In this document: one piece after another, positions 44,100 through 53,521 of the stretch | How positions within the stretch are numbered: the first letter of the stretch is position 1 | How the letters are laid out: each line of letters starts with the position of its first letter | DNA from: Archangium violaceum | Lineage (GTDB): Bacteria; Myxococcota; Myxococcia; Myxococcales; Myxococcaceae | Direction: 5' to 3' | Assembly (NCBI RefSeq): GCF_016887565.1 | Contig: NZ_CP069396.1 | Location: forward strand, 10,522,001-10,586,000 | DNA length: 64,000 nucleotides | Translations under genes and position numbers: made by a program | The notes under the pieces: generated by a model | Seen by the model: the letters and a program-made list of their open reading frames with translations, nothing else | Told to the model about the DNA's origin: nothing | Database searches by the model: none

Positions 44100-44723
44100 A
44101 TGCGCGCCATGCTTCAGCCAGACCCCTCCGTCTCCCCACTCTCCGGTGCGCTCTGCGCTGAACACGCCGACCGCCCGGCCGCCATCATCTGTACCCGGTG
44201 CGGAAGCTACGCCTGTGAGCTGTGCCTCCGAGGAGGGTTCGACCGCCGGGACTACTGCTTCCGCTGCGCGCCGGTCTCGGCGCCGCTCGCGGAGCCGGGC
44301 ACCCGTCTCGTCGCCGCCCTCATCGACCAGTTCTCCATCAGCCTTCCCGTGTTCGTCCTGGCGTTCATCGGCGGCATCGTGGGCAATGCGGAGGGTGGCG
44401 AATGGCGAGCGCTCTTCTTCACGCTCATGGGGCTGATGGGAAGCCTCGGCGTGCTCGTCTACCAGCTCTACCTGCTCGTCACGAAGGGCCAGAGCCTCGG
44501 CAAGCGCACCATGGGCATCAAGGTGGTCCGCACCGATGACAGCCCGGTGGACCTCGGCCGGCTCATCTTCCTGCGCAACGTCGTGCCGGGGTTCATCGGC
44601 ACCGCCACCTGCAACCTGTTCAGCCTCGCCGACCCGCTCTTCATCTTCACCGCCGACCGCCGGTGCCTCCACGACCACATCGCGGACACCAAGGTCATCC
44701 AGGTGAACGAGCACACCGGCTGA
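44100..44723 (+). CDS. RDD family membrane protein with N-terminal zinc-finger
   Basis: A 207-residue protein. Residues 15-60 contain a compact zinc-binding-like module with Cys and His in CAEHADRPA, CTRCGSYACELC and CFRC, similar to B-box zinc fingers. An RDD domain (about 65-200) follows: PGTRLVAALIDQFSISLPVF, a second helix around 110-130 and the conserved GQSLGKRTMGIKVVRTDD. The RDD family is linked to sodium-proton exchange or transport in a few cases, otherwise unknown. It starts 24 bases after the LytTR gene and may be co-transcribed with it. Confidence 0.85.
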   Translation: MRAMLQPDPSVSPLSGALCAEHADRPAAIICTRCGSYACELCLRGGFDRRDYCFRCAPVSAPLAEPGTRLVAALIDQFSISLPVFVLAFIGGIVGNAEGGEWRALFFTLMGLMGSLGVLVYQLYLLVTKGQSLGKRTMGIKVVRTDDSPVDLGRLIFLRNVVPGFIGTATCNLFSLADPLFIFTADRRCLHDHIADTKVIQVNEHTG

Positions 44724-44769
44724 CAGGCGTGCCCGTTCCCCCTGGCGTTTCACGTGCGCCGGGCGCGCT

Positions 44770-45672
44770 TCACGGCGTCATGCCGAAAGCCTTCCGGAAG
44801 AAGTCCACCGCGGCCCGCCGCGACTTCTCCGCCGCATCCGGCGAGGGCACCAGGTCCACCGTGCCTCCCTGGCCCGTATGCGAGTACGGGTCCTCCACCT
44901 GCGCGGCGGGCTCCAACCTGTCCCAGGCGTGCGTGGCGCCGGGGTAGACGGTCAGCGACACCAGGGAGCGATCCTCCGGCGACAGGCTGTCCACCAGCTT
45001 CTGGCACGAGTCGGGGTCGTCGTACTGATCGGCCTCGCCTGCCTGGATGAAGACGGGAGCGCCGGTGAGCGCACCGAACTCGTAGCCGGGAACGCGGTTG
45101 TAGGCCCAACACACCGGATAGAAGGGCGCGTATGCCACGAAGCGCTGTCCCGGCTCGGACTGCGCGGCGTACTTCCGGGTGGCGGCCAGCATCGCCATCA
45201 CCCCGCCCCACGAAAAGCCCATGATGCCGATGCGCGAGGCATCGATGGTGGGCTGCGCCGACAGGTACTTCAGCGCGCCCCAGGCATCCGGCAGCGTCTC
45301 GGAGACCGCCTGCGGCCGCCCCTCCGCGCCTCCGGACAGGCCTCGGGCCGACCACATGTCGATTTCCAGCGTGGCGATGCCCGCCTCGTTCAGCGCCCGC
45401 GCGTGAAAGCTCCCCCGGCTGTCCACTCCGCTCGAGCCGTGGGCAATCACCACCGCGGGCGTCTTCCCCTCCGCGTTCGTGGGAAGGCTCAGCCGGCCCG
45501 CCACCTGGAGCGGCGTGGCCGTGCCGAGCGCCGGGAAGGACACGTACCGGTTGCGCGCCACCGGGGTCTGGATGAGCTCGTCCTTCGGCGGCTGCGCTTG
45601 CTCCTGGCACCCGGTCAGCGACACCGCGACCGACAGGCCGGCGATCCACGGCCACACGATGGACTTCTTCAT
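44770..45672 (-). CDS. Dienelactone-hydrolase-family lipoprotein
   Basis: A 300-residue exported lipoprotein (MKKSIVWPWIAGLSVAVSLT, lipobox LTGC). The alpha/beta-hydrolase domain contains VVIAHGSSGVDSRG, the nucleophile elbow GFSWGG (Ser in the IGIMGFSWGGVM stretch), a loop PVFIQAGEADQYDDPDSC with the triad Asp and the final His in ATHAWD. The insert YAPFYPVCWAYNRVPGY contains a Cys that may pair with the later one. It is probably a periplasmic or surface hydrolase of unknown substrate, and forms a single-gene unit between hairpins and a convergent RDD gene. Confidence 0.87.
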   Translation of the reverse strand: MKKSIVWPWIAGLSVAVSLTGCQEQAQPPKDELIQTPVARNRYVSFPALGTATPLQVAGRLSLPTNAEGKTPAVVIAHGSSGVDSRGSFHARALNEAGIATLEIDMWSARGLSGGAEGRPQAVSETLPDAWGALKYLSAQPTIDASRIGIMGFSWGGVMAMLAATRKYAAQSEPGQRFVAYAPFYPVCWAYNRVPGYEFGALTGAPVFIQAGEADQYDDPDSCQKLVDSLSPEDRSLVSLTVYPGATHAWDRLEPAAQVEDPYSHTGQGGTVDLVPSPDAAEKSRRAAVDFFRKAFGMTP

Positions 45673-45722
45673 GGCTCGACTCCACGGGATGGGGTTGGAG
45701 CCGCCATCCTATGGAGGGGGCC

Positions 45723-45786
45723 GCTCCGCGCACGACGCGCGCGGAGCCACCCGCCTGGCCTGTCCGCCCGACGACAACCGGGCGGA
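45723..45786 (-). terminator. Two tandem hairpins after the response-regulator gene
   Basis: TCCGCCCG/CGGGCGGA (45763-45786, eight pairs, eight-base loop) and GCTCCGCGC/GCGCGGAGC (45723-45747, nine pairs, seven-base loop) follow each other just beyond the stop codon at 45798. They would end leftward transcription before the lipoprotein gene starting at 45672. No U-tract is seen. Confidence 0.5.
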
Positions 45787-45797
45787 GAGACCCTCGC

Positions 45798-46892
45798 TCA
45801 CCCCTTCGTGGCCAGGACCACGCGGTTGGGGAAGCTCGACTTGGAGCCGCGCAGCGCATTCTCCGCGGCGGAGATCAGCTCCTGCTCGTTGCGCGCGTGG
45901 TCCGGGAAGACGGCCACCGCGGCCGTCACCGTCACCTCGCCCACGGCCTCGCCGCTGCCCTCGGGCACGTCCAGCTCCTCCACCGCCTTGCGCAGCTTCT
46001 CCGCGTAGGCGCGCGCCCGCTCCAGGTCCGCGTTGCACAGGACGACCCCGAACACGTCCCAGTCGTACCGGGCGGCGATCTCCGAGGAGTTGTCGCTCCG
46101 GGCGTGGGTGACGGGGTCCTCCATCAGCTCGTTCACCAGGTGGGCCACCCGGCGCAGCAGCTTGTCGCCCTCGGCGTAGCCACGCGAGAGGTTGAAGCGC
46201 CGGAAGCCGTCGATGTCGATGAGCACCAGCGCCAGCTTCTGCTCCCGGCGCCGCGCGCTCACCAGCCCGGCGCTCAGCGCCTCCTGGAAGTAGCGGTGGT
46301 TGTAGAGCCCGGTGAGCCCGTCGCGGAACGCCAGCCGCTCGCTCTCCGGAATGAGCGAGACGGCCTTGGGGTCCCCCGGCCGCGCATCGCCCGTCTTGGG
46401 GCGCACACCCGGAGGAGGCGTCGTGCCCGGCTTGCCCGCCGCCGGCTTGGCGGGGCGCAGTCCGAGCTGCTCCTTGAGCTCCTGCACCATCTTGTCGCGG
46501 ATTTGTACCAGCGCGGCGTTGTGCACCGCCTGGCCGACCGTGTTCTTCAACTCCTGCTCGGTGAACGGCTTCGTCAAGAAGTGGTTCACCCGCGCCTCGT
46601 TGATGGCCTTCTGGGCGTCCTCCAACTTCTGGGAGGCCGTCACGAGGATGCGCGCGGCATGGGGTTGAAGCTCGGCCACCTTCTTGAGGAGGTCGACGCC
46701 CATCAACCCATCACCGAGGTTCTGATCCGACACCACGGCATGCAGTTGTTCCCGCTGGAGGAGCTCGAGCGCCTCCTCCGCGGAGCGGGCTAGAAAGACG
46801 GTGAAGTCCTTGCTCAGGTAGTACTGCATCAAGGCCAGCATCGTCCGGTTGTCCTCGACGACGAGGACCTTCGCAGCAACAGGCTCACTCAC
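45798..46892 (-). CDS. Response regulator with degenerate GGDEF domain
   Basis: A 364-residue cytoplasmic protein. The receiver domain (1-125) has phosphoacceptor Asp56 (HAVVSDQNLGDG), Thr in LVTAS and Lys in FLTKPF. A helix and a Pro/Gly linker lead to a GGDEF-like domain (about 185-360): DGLTGLYNHRYFQEAL, LVLIDIDGFRRFN and the catalytic signature replaced by DWDVF (in ARYDWDVFGVVL). The first two glycines and the glutamate are lost, so diguanylate cyclase activity is unlikely. It may bind nucleotides or act through protein contacts. It is followed by a double hairpin and lies 96 bases downstream of the GCS2 gene. Confidence 0.88.
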   Translation of the reverse strand: MSEPVAAKVLVVEDNRTMLALMQYYLSKDFTVFLARSAEEALELLQREQLHAVVSDQNLGDGLMGVDLLKKVAELQPHAARILVTASQKLEDAQKAINEARVNHFLTKPFTEQELKNTVGQAVHNAALVQIRDKMVQELKEQLGLRPAKPAAGKPGTTPPPGVRPKTGDARPGDPKAVSLIPESERLAFRDGLTGLYNHRYFQEALSAGLVSARRREQKLALVLIDIDGFRRFNLSRGYAEGDKLLRRVAHLVNELMEDPVTHARSDNSSEIAARYDWDVFGVVLCNADLERARAYAEKLRKAVEELDVPEGSGEAVGEVTVTAAVAVFPDHARNEQELISAAENALRGSKSSFPNRVVLATKG

Positions 46893-46988
46893 CAGGGCAG
46901 ACCAACCAACGAGAGGGGAGGAAGATGGATGGAGCGTCGCAAAGGTGAGGGGCTGCTCGCAAGTCCTCGTCGAAAGTCGTGACCCGGT

Positions 46989-48473
46989 TCAGTCCAGCGG
47001 CCACTCGTGGACCGGCCTGCCGGACGCCGCGTGCGACATATAACGCTCCAACAGAGCCCCCAGTGCGTCCGGCCGGGGCATGTGTGCTTCCAACCGGGCC
47101 AACATCTTCCGCTGCCAGCGTGCACCCGTCTGCTGAGCGCGCAATCGGGCCGCCACCACGGAAAGCAGCGAGTCCGCCTCCTCGGCCTCCACCCCGGCGC
47201 CCACCAGGCCCTGGCGGGCCACGGGCAGCAGCCGCTCCACCAGGGCCACGGCGGACAGGGGCCGGGGTGAGGGCGCGGTGCGCTCGGGCCACAGCAGCAT
47301 GGCGTCCAGTCCCTCCTTGGACGCGCGCAGGAAGTTGCCTCGGGCGCACGTGAAGGGCAGCCCCGGCAGCAGCGACTCCATCTCGTCGGCGAGCCCCAGC
47401 GTCAGGCCCAGCAGCAGCGCTCCGTTGGCCAGCATGTCCACCACCGTGGGGCCCGCGGGCAGCGCGCGCATCTCGATGCGCACGTGGCCCCCCGCGCTCG
47501 GGTCGTAGATGGCGCGGTTCCAGCTCCACACGGTGCCCTGGTGCAGCCGCAGCTCGTCCAGCCGGGGCAACATGCCCTCGGCCAGGCGCGCGAGCGGCGA
47601 CTCCGTGCCGAGCACCGGCAACAGCGGCGCGTGCAGCGCCACCGACTCGGCGAACAGCTCCAGCGCCCCCTGGCGCGCCCAGCCATGCCCGAAGGTGACG
47701 CGCCCGTGCTGCGGCGCCTCGGACGGGGCCTCGCCCCGGTCGTCCACCGCCTGCCGGAAGAGCGCCACGCGCGTCTCGTCCCACAGTCTGTGCCCCAGCA
47801 GGAAGGGCGAGTTGCCGCTCACCGCCAGCACCGGCGCCGTCGCCAGCTGGGCCGCGTTGTACATCCGCGCGAAGTCCGCCGGGTCCACGCGCAGGTGGTA
47901 CTGCAACGAAGTATTGGCCCCCTCCAGCGTCACGTCGTCCCACTCCAGGGTGAGCCGGTCCTCTCCGCCGATGACCACGCGGATGGGCTCCTGGCGCCTG
48001 CGGCGGATGGCGGCCGACAGCGCCCGGTAGCGCGGCTGCGCCGTGAGGGCTCCGCTGCCCAGGTCCGCCTCGCGCAGCGTGGGGAGGATGCCCGTCACCA
48101 CCACCCGCGCCCCCTGCGTGGCCGCCGCGCGCCGCACCTCCGCCAGCGCGCTCTCGAACTCCGTGCGCATCGCCGTGAAGGGACGCCCCGCCAGCGGCGC
48201 CGGGCACAGGTTGCACTCGAGGTTGAACCGGTCGATCTCCAACGTCACCCGCGGGTCCATCGTCTGGCTCATCACCTGCCGGTTCACCGGCAGCGGGTAC
48301 CCGGCGGCATCCACCAGGAACATCTCCAGCTCGGCCCCGATGGTGCGTGGACCCACGCCGAAGCCCGGGCGTGCCAGCACCTGCCGCAGTGCCTCCAGGC
48401 TCTCGGTGAGCCGCTTGCCGAAGCGCTCATACTCCTCGGGATCGAACGTCTCTTTCTGGATTTGAAGGCCCAT
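46989..48473 (-). CDS. GCS2-family glutamate-cysteine ligase-like protein
   Basis: A 494-residue protein of the GCS2 family (PF04107), with the start IGAELEMFLVDAAGYPLPV, then EIDRFNLECNLCPAP, MRTEFESALAEVRR, LQYHLRVDPADFARMYNAAQ and the end of the domain VRIEMRALPAGPTVVDMLANG. The acidic residues after IGAELE are typical metal-binding positions. Members act as carboxylate-amine ligases (GshA, EgtA, YbdK). The substrate is not readable. The gene starts 12 bases after the stop of the FAD/NAD(P)-binding protein, suggesting an operon. Confidence 0.85.
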   Translation of the reverse strand: MGLQIQKETFDPEEYERFGKRLTESLEALRQVLARPGFGVGPRTIGAELEMFLVDAAGYPLPVNRQVMSQTMDPRVTLEIDRFNLECNLCPAPLAGRPFTAMRTEFESALAEVRRAAATQGARVVVTGILPTLREADLGSGALTAQPRYRALSAAIRRRRQEPIRVVIGGEDRLTLEWDDVTLEGANTSLQYHLRVDPADFARMYNAAQLATAPVLAVSGNSPFLLGHRLWDETRVALFRQAVDDRGEAPSEAPQHGRVTFGHGWARQGALELFAESVALHAPLLPVLGTESPLARLAEGMLPRLDELRLHQGTVWSWNRAIYDPSAGGHVRIEMRALPAGPTVVDMLANGALLLGLTLGLADEMESLLPGLPFTCARGNFLRASKEGLDAMLLWPERTAPSPRPLSAVALVERLLPVARQGLVGAGVEAEEADSLLSVVAARLRAQQTGARWQRKMLARLEAHMPRPDALGALLERYMSHAASGRPVHEWPLD

Positions 48474-48485
48474 GGTGGCGGTGAA

Positions 48486-49901
48486 TCAGGGAAAGGGAGG
48501 CGGAAGAGGAAAGGGCCCGGTATCGCGCGACCTGGAGGACGAGGCGCGTTGCTCCAGCAGCCGCCGCGCGAGGGCGAGCGCCTGCATGCGAATCTCCGGG
48601 ATGGCCGTGGTCTCCCACAGCTCGCCCCGGCGAAGGGGCCCCAGGGTGAACAACACGGACGAGGGCTCGCCCTCCGCGTCCAGCAGCGCGCCCCCCGGAT
48701 CCGTGGCCAGGCCGAGCCCCAGTGCATCCGCCCGAACGTGCCCGGAGGCCAACAGCCCGCGCAGCAGCGGGTGCGCGCGGGCGATGGTGCCATCGGGGCC
48801 GGTGCAGTTGATGACGTGCTGGACGAGCAGCGTGTCCTCGTGCACGAGGCCGCGTCGGCGGAAGCGCACCTCCACGCCCGGGTCCACGGGCCGGAAGCTG
48901 CGCACACGGGCCGCGTGGATGCTCAGCACGCCGGCCCGCTGGAGCCTCTCGAGGACCTCGCCCACCGCGGGGGCCATGCGGTGACGGTGGACCTCCCAGA
49001 AGGAGCGCAGGTGGCGCAGGAAGCGGCGCCGCTCCGGCTCGGACAGGCCCCTCCACAGCGAGGCGGTGTGGGGCCGCAGGGCGTCCACCACACCGCGCCA
49101 GTCATCGTCCTCGCGGGCGAACCGAGCCTCCTGGCGCAGCGTGCGCAGCAGGGAGCGGATGCGTGGGGGCTCCCGGAGCTCCACGAACGTACGGGCGGCG
49201 GCGGGGCGGTGGACGTGCGGGAGCAACCCGTGCCGGGAGAGGGCGTGGATACGCCCCTGGTGTCCCCGCTCGACCAGCGACAGCACGGTGTCCACCATCG
49301 TCAGGCCCGTCCCGACGAGCAGCACGGCATCCTGGGGCCCGACGCGCTCCAGGGAGCCCTCGAGCCAGGGCGAGCGGATGTAACGAGGGCTCGCATACAG
49401 GCCTCCGTCCTCCACCGACAGGTCGGAGGGGAGCGCGTTGCCCACCGCCAGCACCGCCGTCCGTGCCTCGAGCACCGGGCCGCCCTCGAGCGCCACCCGA
49501 ACCGAGTCCCCCTCCTGGGCGATGGACACGACCTCACCCGACAGGAGCTCCAGGTCGACGCCCGGCGCCGCGTCCCGCCGGGCCTCGTGCAGCACGTCCT
49601 CCAGGTACTGGCCGTAGCGCCTGCGCTGCGCGAAGTCCCCTGGGCCCGTCCCCGGCTCGACACGCCGCAGCCACCGCAGGAAGTGCTCCGGGTCATCCGG
49701 GAAGGCGCTCATCCTCCCGGCGGGCACATTGAGCAGATGGCTCGGACTCTCCGTCGAATAGGCCAGACCAGGGCCCACGCGCCCCGTCCGCTCCAGCAGC
49801 GCCACCCGGAGGGGCTCTCGGGCCCCCCTCAAGAGTTGCGCCGCCAACAACGTGCCACTGGCGCCCCCACCCACGACCACCACATCCCATCGCCGCTCCA
49901 T
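48486..49901 (-). CDS. FAD/NAD(P)-binding protein (HPNR-like)
   Basis: A 471-residue flavoprotein from ATG 49901 (an open frame continues to 49967). The N-terminal GxGxxG motif VVVGGGASGTLLAAQLLRG is followed by LNVPAGRMSAFPDDPEHFLRW, the second nucleotide site LLVGTGLTMVDTVLSLVERG and HALSRHGLLPHVHRP. The pattern fits the FAD-NAD(P)-binding (PF13454) family of uncharacterised oxidoreductases, including HpnW-like proteins and N-hydroxylase relatives. Cofactor binding seems intact. It is the first gene of a pair with the GCS2 ligase, so the two probably serve one pathway. The substrate is unknown. The start codon lacks a clear ribosome binding site. Confidence 0.8.
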   Translation of the reverse strand: MERRWDVVVVGGGASGTLLAAQLLRGAREPLRVALLERTGRVGPGLAYSTESPSHLLNVPAGRMSAFPDDPEHFLRWLRRVEPGTGPGDFAQRRRYGQYLEDVLHEARRDAAPGVDLELLSGEVVSIAQEGDSVRVALEGGPVLEARTAVLAVGNALPSDLSVEDGGLYASPRYIRSPWLEGSLERVGPQDAVLLVGTGLTMVDTVLSLVERGHQGRIHALSRHGLLPHVHRPAAARTFVELREPPRIRSLLRTLRQEARFAREDDDWRGVVDALRPHTASLWRGLSEPERRRFLRHLRSFWEVHRHRMAPAVGEVLERLQRAGVLSIHAARVRSFRPVDPGVEVRFRRRGLVHEDTLLVQHVINCTGPDGTIARAHPLLRGLLASGHVRADALGLGLATDPGGALLDAEGEPSSVLFTLGPLRRGELWETTAIPEIRMQALALARRLLEQRASSSRSRDTGPFPLPPPFP

Positions 49902-50060
49902 CCGCACACCAGGAGGGTAAGTCGCCTGGGGTGGCCCTACATCCCCCCTTGACTGTCTAGTCCCCAAGAGGGAACGAGCGATTCACGGACAGCCTGTCTG
50001 CCTGGTGTCCTGACGAGAAAGCCGGGGCAGCGTTCCCAGCCCGGCCCGATAGGAGGAGGA

Positions 50061-50927
50061 GTGGGCTCGAGACAGTGCTCCAAGCGAGGCGTGCTTGCCC
50101 TGGGGGTCCTCGCGCTGCTTTCCGGATGTGCCACGGGTGCCCCCATGGGGAGGCTGATCGCTCATCCTCCGACGAACCACCGTGCACCCACGCGCTACTC
50201 ACAGAGCATGAACTCCGCGGTGGACGGCTGCCTGCGCAACCCCGGCTGCATCGCCGCGGCACCAAGTGACGAGGCGCTCATTCCCTGGCTGTCACGCGCC
50301 ATGGGAGCGGCTCGGACCATCGTCAGCCTCAAGGATTTGCTCGATGCGGCGGAGGTGGCACGCGTCGAGTACATCCTGGTCGAGTGCGCCAAGGACGCGA
50401 ATTTCAGGGTCAACGATGCGGATGAAGAGCTGAAAGGAAAGGCACCCACCGAGGAGCAGTGCAATCAGGTCGTCCGACAGGAGAATGGCAAGGACGTGAC
50501 GCGGGCCATGGAACTCGGAAACAAGAAGCACGCGCTCGCCCTGGGCTGTGTCCAGAGAGAACTCGGTGGACTCTTCCCGGAGAACTTCACCGTGCAACCA
50601 CGCTACAAGTACGACCCGCAAGTGGGACGCTGGCAGCGACTCGCCCCGGAACAGGTCGCGGAGTGGCTGAGGAACCAACTTTTCGACCTGCTGTTGGGAA
50701 CGCTGGTTCCCGACCTCGTGATTCACGCCCCGGGCAACCCGAACAAGGTCCAGCGTGTCTACGACTTCAAATTCCCTTGCGTGCCCGGCAGGAAGAGCGC
50801 GCCCCAATGGAGGCCCTACCCCAAGGGACATCCTCATCATCCAAAGAATCAGCAACGGATGTACAAGGAGGCCCTTGGAGGAGAGCAGGATCCAGCCCTC
50901 GTCACGCCCCAACTGGGAGTCCAATGA
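50061..50927 (+). CDS. Lipoprotein with PD-(D/E)XK nuclease motif, candidate toxin
   Basis: A 288-residue protein beginning at GTG 50061 directly after AGGAGGAGGA. The signal LALGVLALLSGC ends in a lipobox (Cys23). The C-terminal half shows a PD-(D/E)XK pattern: Pro217-Asp218 in TLVPDLVIHAPG, then Asp235-Phe-Lys237 in QRVYDFKFPC, followed by QQRMYKEALGG with the Gln and Tyr seen in VRR-Nuc-like enzymes. The central part (about 95-200) resembles modules I recall from myxobacterial polymorphic toxins. The immunity gene overlaps its stop (ATGATGA). Lipid anchoring resembles SitA toxins exchanged between myxobacterial outer membranes. Nuclease activity and delivery route are inference. Confidence 0.7.
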   Translation: MGSRQCSKRGVLALGVLALLSGCATGAPMGRLIAHPPTNHRAPTRYSQSMNSAVDGCLRNPGCIAAAPSDEALIPWLSRAMGAARTIVSLKDLLDAAEVARVEYILVECAKDANFRVNDADEELKGKAPTEEQCNQVVRQENGKDVTRAMELGNKKHALALGCVQRELGGLFPENFTVQPRYKYDPQVGRWQRLAPEQVAEWLRNQLFDLLLGTLVPDLVIHAPGNPNKVQRVYDFKFPCVPGRKSAPQWRPYPKGHPHHPKNQQRMYKEALGGEQDPALVTPQLGVQ

Positions 50928-51841
50928 TGAGCGCGCACTACCCACGGATACGGCACTACAGCGTCTATGAGTCCGGGCGCTACCTTTCCATCCGTGAGAG
51001 CGTCGGCATCACCTTCTACATGCGGCACCCCCACCAGGAAGTAGCGCGGAGGGTATTGCATACCCTGGAGGTGTACCGCCGTGCGGTGGGACCGGGTGCG
51101 CTCGGCTGTTACCTGGACGAAGAAGGTGAATGGCGGAACCTCGACGACGAGGCATGGAAGCGCACCCGACAGGACCTTCTGTATCCCTCTGGGGCCAACG
51201 TCCAACTCGGTGGTGCATCGGATGACTTCTACGGATACGCCTTCACCTATTACGGTGAGCAGTTCGATGCGACCCGCCCCAGCAACGACAAGGGCGTGAC
51301 GTGCATGGTGGCCTTCTGGCTCCCCACTGAATACCTGGAGGAGCATGGCCCGGCACAGGTGCGAGAACTGGCACTGGAGTTGGCGGCCGAGTTGCCCTTC
51401 AACTCCGGCCACGCAGGCCTCTCTCTTCTCTTCCCAGAAGCAGTCCTGGGCATGGCGGGACACATCCGCGACGTCGCCTTCCGCTACCCGGGCCTGGACA
51501 TTCCGGATCAGTCCATCTGCATGGACATCGGCACACGGGTGAAAGGGGCGCACTGGCTGACCTTCCTGGGTCAGCCAGTCCTGGGAAGGCTGGGCGGTGC
51601 GGCGGGCCTACGGGCTCGCCTTCTCGCGCCCGACACCAGCGTGCAGCAAATGGAAGGGGAGCGTGCGCTCGTGACGTTGGGGAAATGGCCCGAAGCCGGG
51701 GACCTGGAACAGGGCCAAACACTGCCGGAGTACCGGGAGCTGGCGCGCCAGCTGGAACCCTGGTTGTACGAGCGCCAATGTGGCCGGAGCGGCTTCAGCT
51801 TGGAGGACATCCGCCGTTGGGAGCGCCGCTTCCTCGATTGA
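50924..51841 (+). CDS. Type VI immunity family (DUF3396) protein
   Basis: A 305-residue cytoplasmic protein (ATG 50924, or the next ATG at 50927) of the DUF3396/TsiV family (PF11876). Typical stretches are SIRESVGITFYMRHPHQEVA, GALGCYLDEEGEWRNLD, VTCMVAFWLPTEYLEEHG, LPFNSGHAGLSLLF and DIGTRVKGAHWLTFLGQPVL. Members are immunity proteins for type VI effectors and often accompany nuclease toxins in myxobacteria. It overlaps the lipoprotein nuclease gene by four bases, so expression is coupled and the two form a toxin-immunity unit. It has no signal peptide, consistent with protection in the cytoplasm, where the nuclease would act. Confidence 0.85.
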   Translation: MMSAHYPRIRHYSVYESGRYLSIRESVGITFYMRHPHQEVARRVLHTLEVYRRAVGPGALGCYLDEEGEWRNLDDEAWKRTRQDLLYPSGANVQLGGASDDFYGYAFTYYGEQFDATRPSNDKGVTCMVAFWLPTEYLEEHGPAQVRELALELAAELPFNSGHAGLSLLFPEAVLGMAGHIRDVAFRYPGLDIPDQSICMDIGTRVKGAHWLTFLGQPVLGRLGGAAGLRARLLAPDTSVQQMEGERALVTLGKWPEAGDLEQGQTLPEYRELARQLEPWLYERQCGRSGFSLEDIRRWERRFLD

Positions 51842-51944
51842 AACCTCCCACGAGGGGCGTGTAGGCAAAGGAAGGCCCGCTCACACGCCCCGGGACCCGG
51901 TTCCCGCAGTCCATGAGTCGGGCGCCCGGGTGTGTTATCGCTCG

Positions 51945-53039
<1,095 letters not shown>

Positions 53040-53091
53040 GGACGAGCGCATCATCGACGTGTCCGTCGGCACTCGTTAGGATGACCCACCT

Positions 53092-53484
53092 ATGGAGGAC
53101 GCGGTTCCCATCCTCAATATGGAGCACCTCGCGCGGCTGCGCGAGCTCGTGGATCCCGAGGAGCCACAGGCGCTCGCGGACCTGGTGCACCGCTACCTCG
53201 CCAGCATCCCCCGGCAGCTCGAGGAGATGCGTGAGCTGCTGGCCGCGGGCAAGGCCGAGGCCCTGGAGCACGAGGCGCACGGACTGGCCGGAAGCAGCGG
53301 GATGTACGGGATGCCGCGCGTGCGCCAGTGCAGCCAGAAGCTGCAGGCCCGTGCGAAGCGCAACGAGCTGACGGGAGCGGAGGCGCTGCTGGCCGAAGTG
53401 GAGCGCGCCTTCGAGGAGGCACGACCGATGCTTCTGGCCGAGCTCATCGGGAAGCACGCCAGCCCTCCCAAGGTCACTCCCTGA
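53092..53484 (+). CDS. Hpt domain protein
   Basis: A 130-residue histidine-phosphotransfer (Hpt, PF01627) protein. A four-helix bundle is suggested by DLVHRYLASIPRQLEEMREL, then the phospho-accepting His in EHEAHGLAGSSGMYGM, and QCSQKLQARAKRNELTGAEAL. It would shuttle phosphate between a hybrid kinase and a response regulator. No partner is adjacent; the hybrid kinase 6 kb downstream is a possible but unproven partner. It lies 52 bases after rlmN on the same strand. Confidence 0.85.
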   Translation: MEDAVPILNMEHLARLRELVDPEEPQALADLVHRYLASIPRQLEEMRELLAAGKAEALEHEAHGLAGSSGMYGMPRVRQCSQKLQARAKRNELTGAEALLAEVERAFEEARPMLLAELIGKHASPPKVTP

Positions 53485-53521
53485 CCCTGGAAACGGGGCC
53501 GATGTGGCATCTTCCCCGGCC

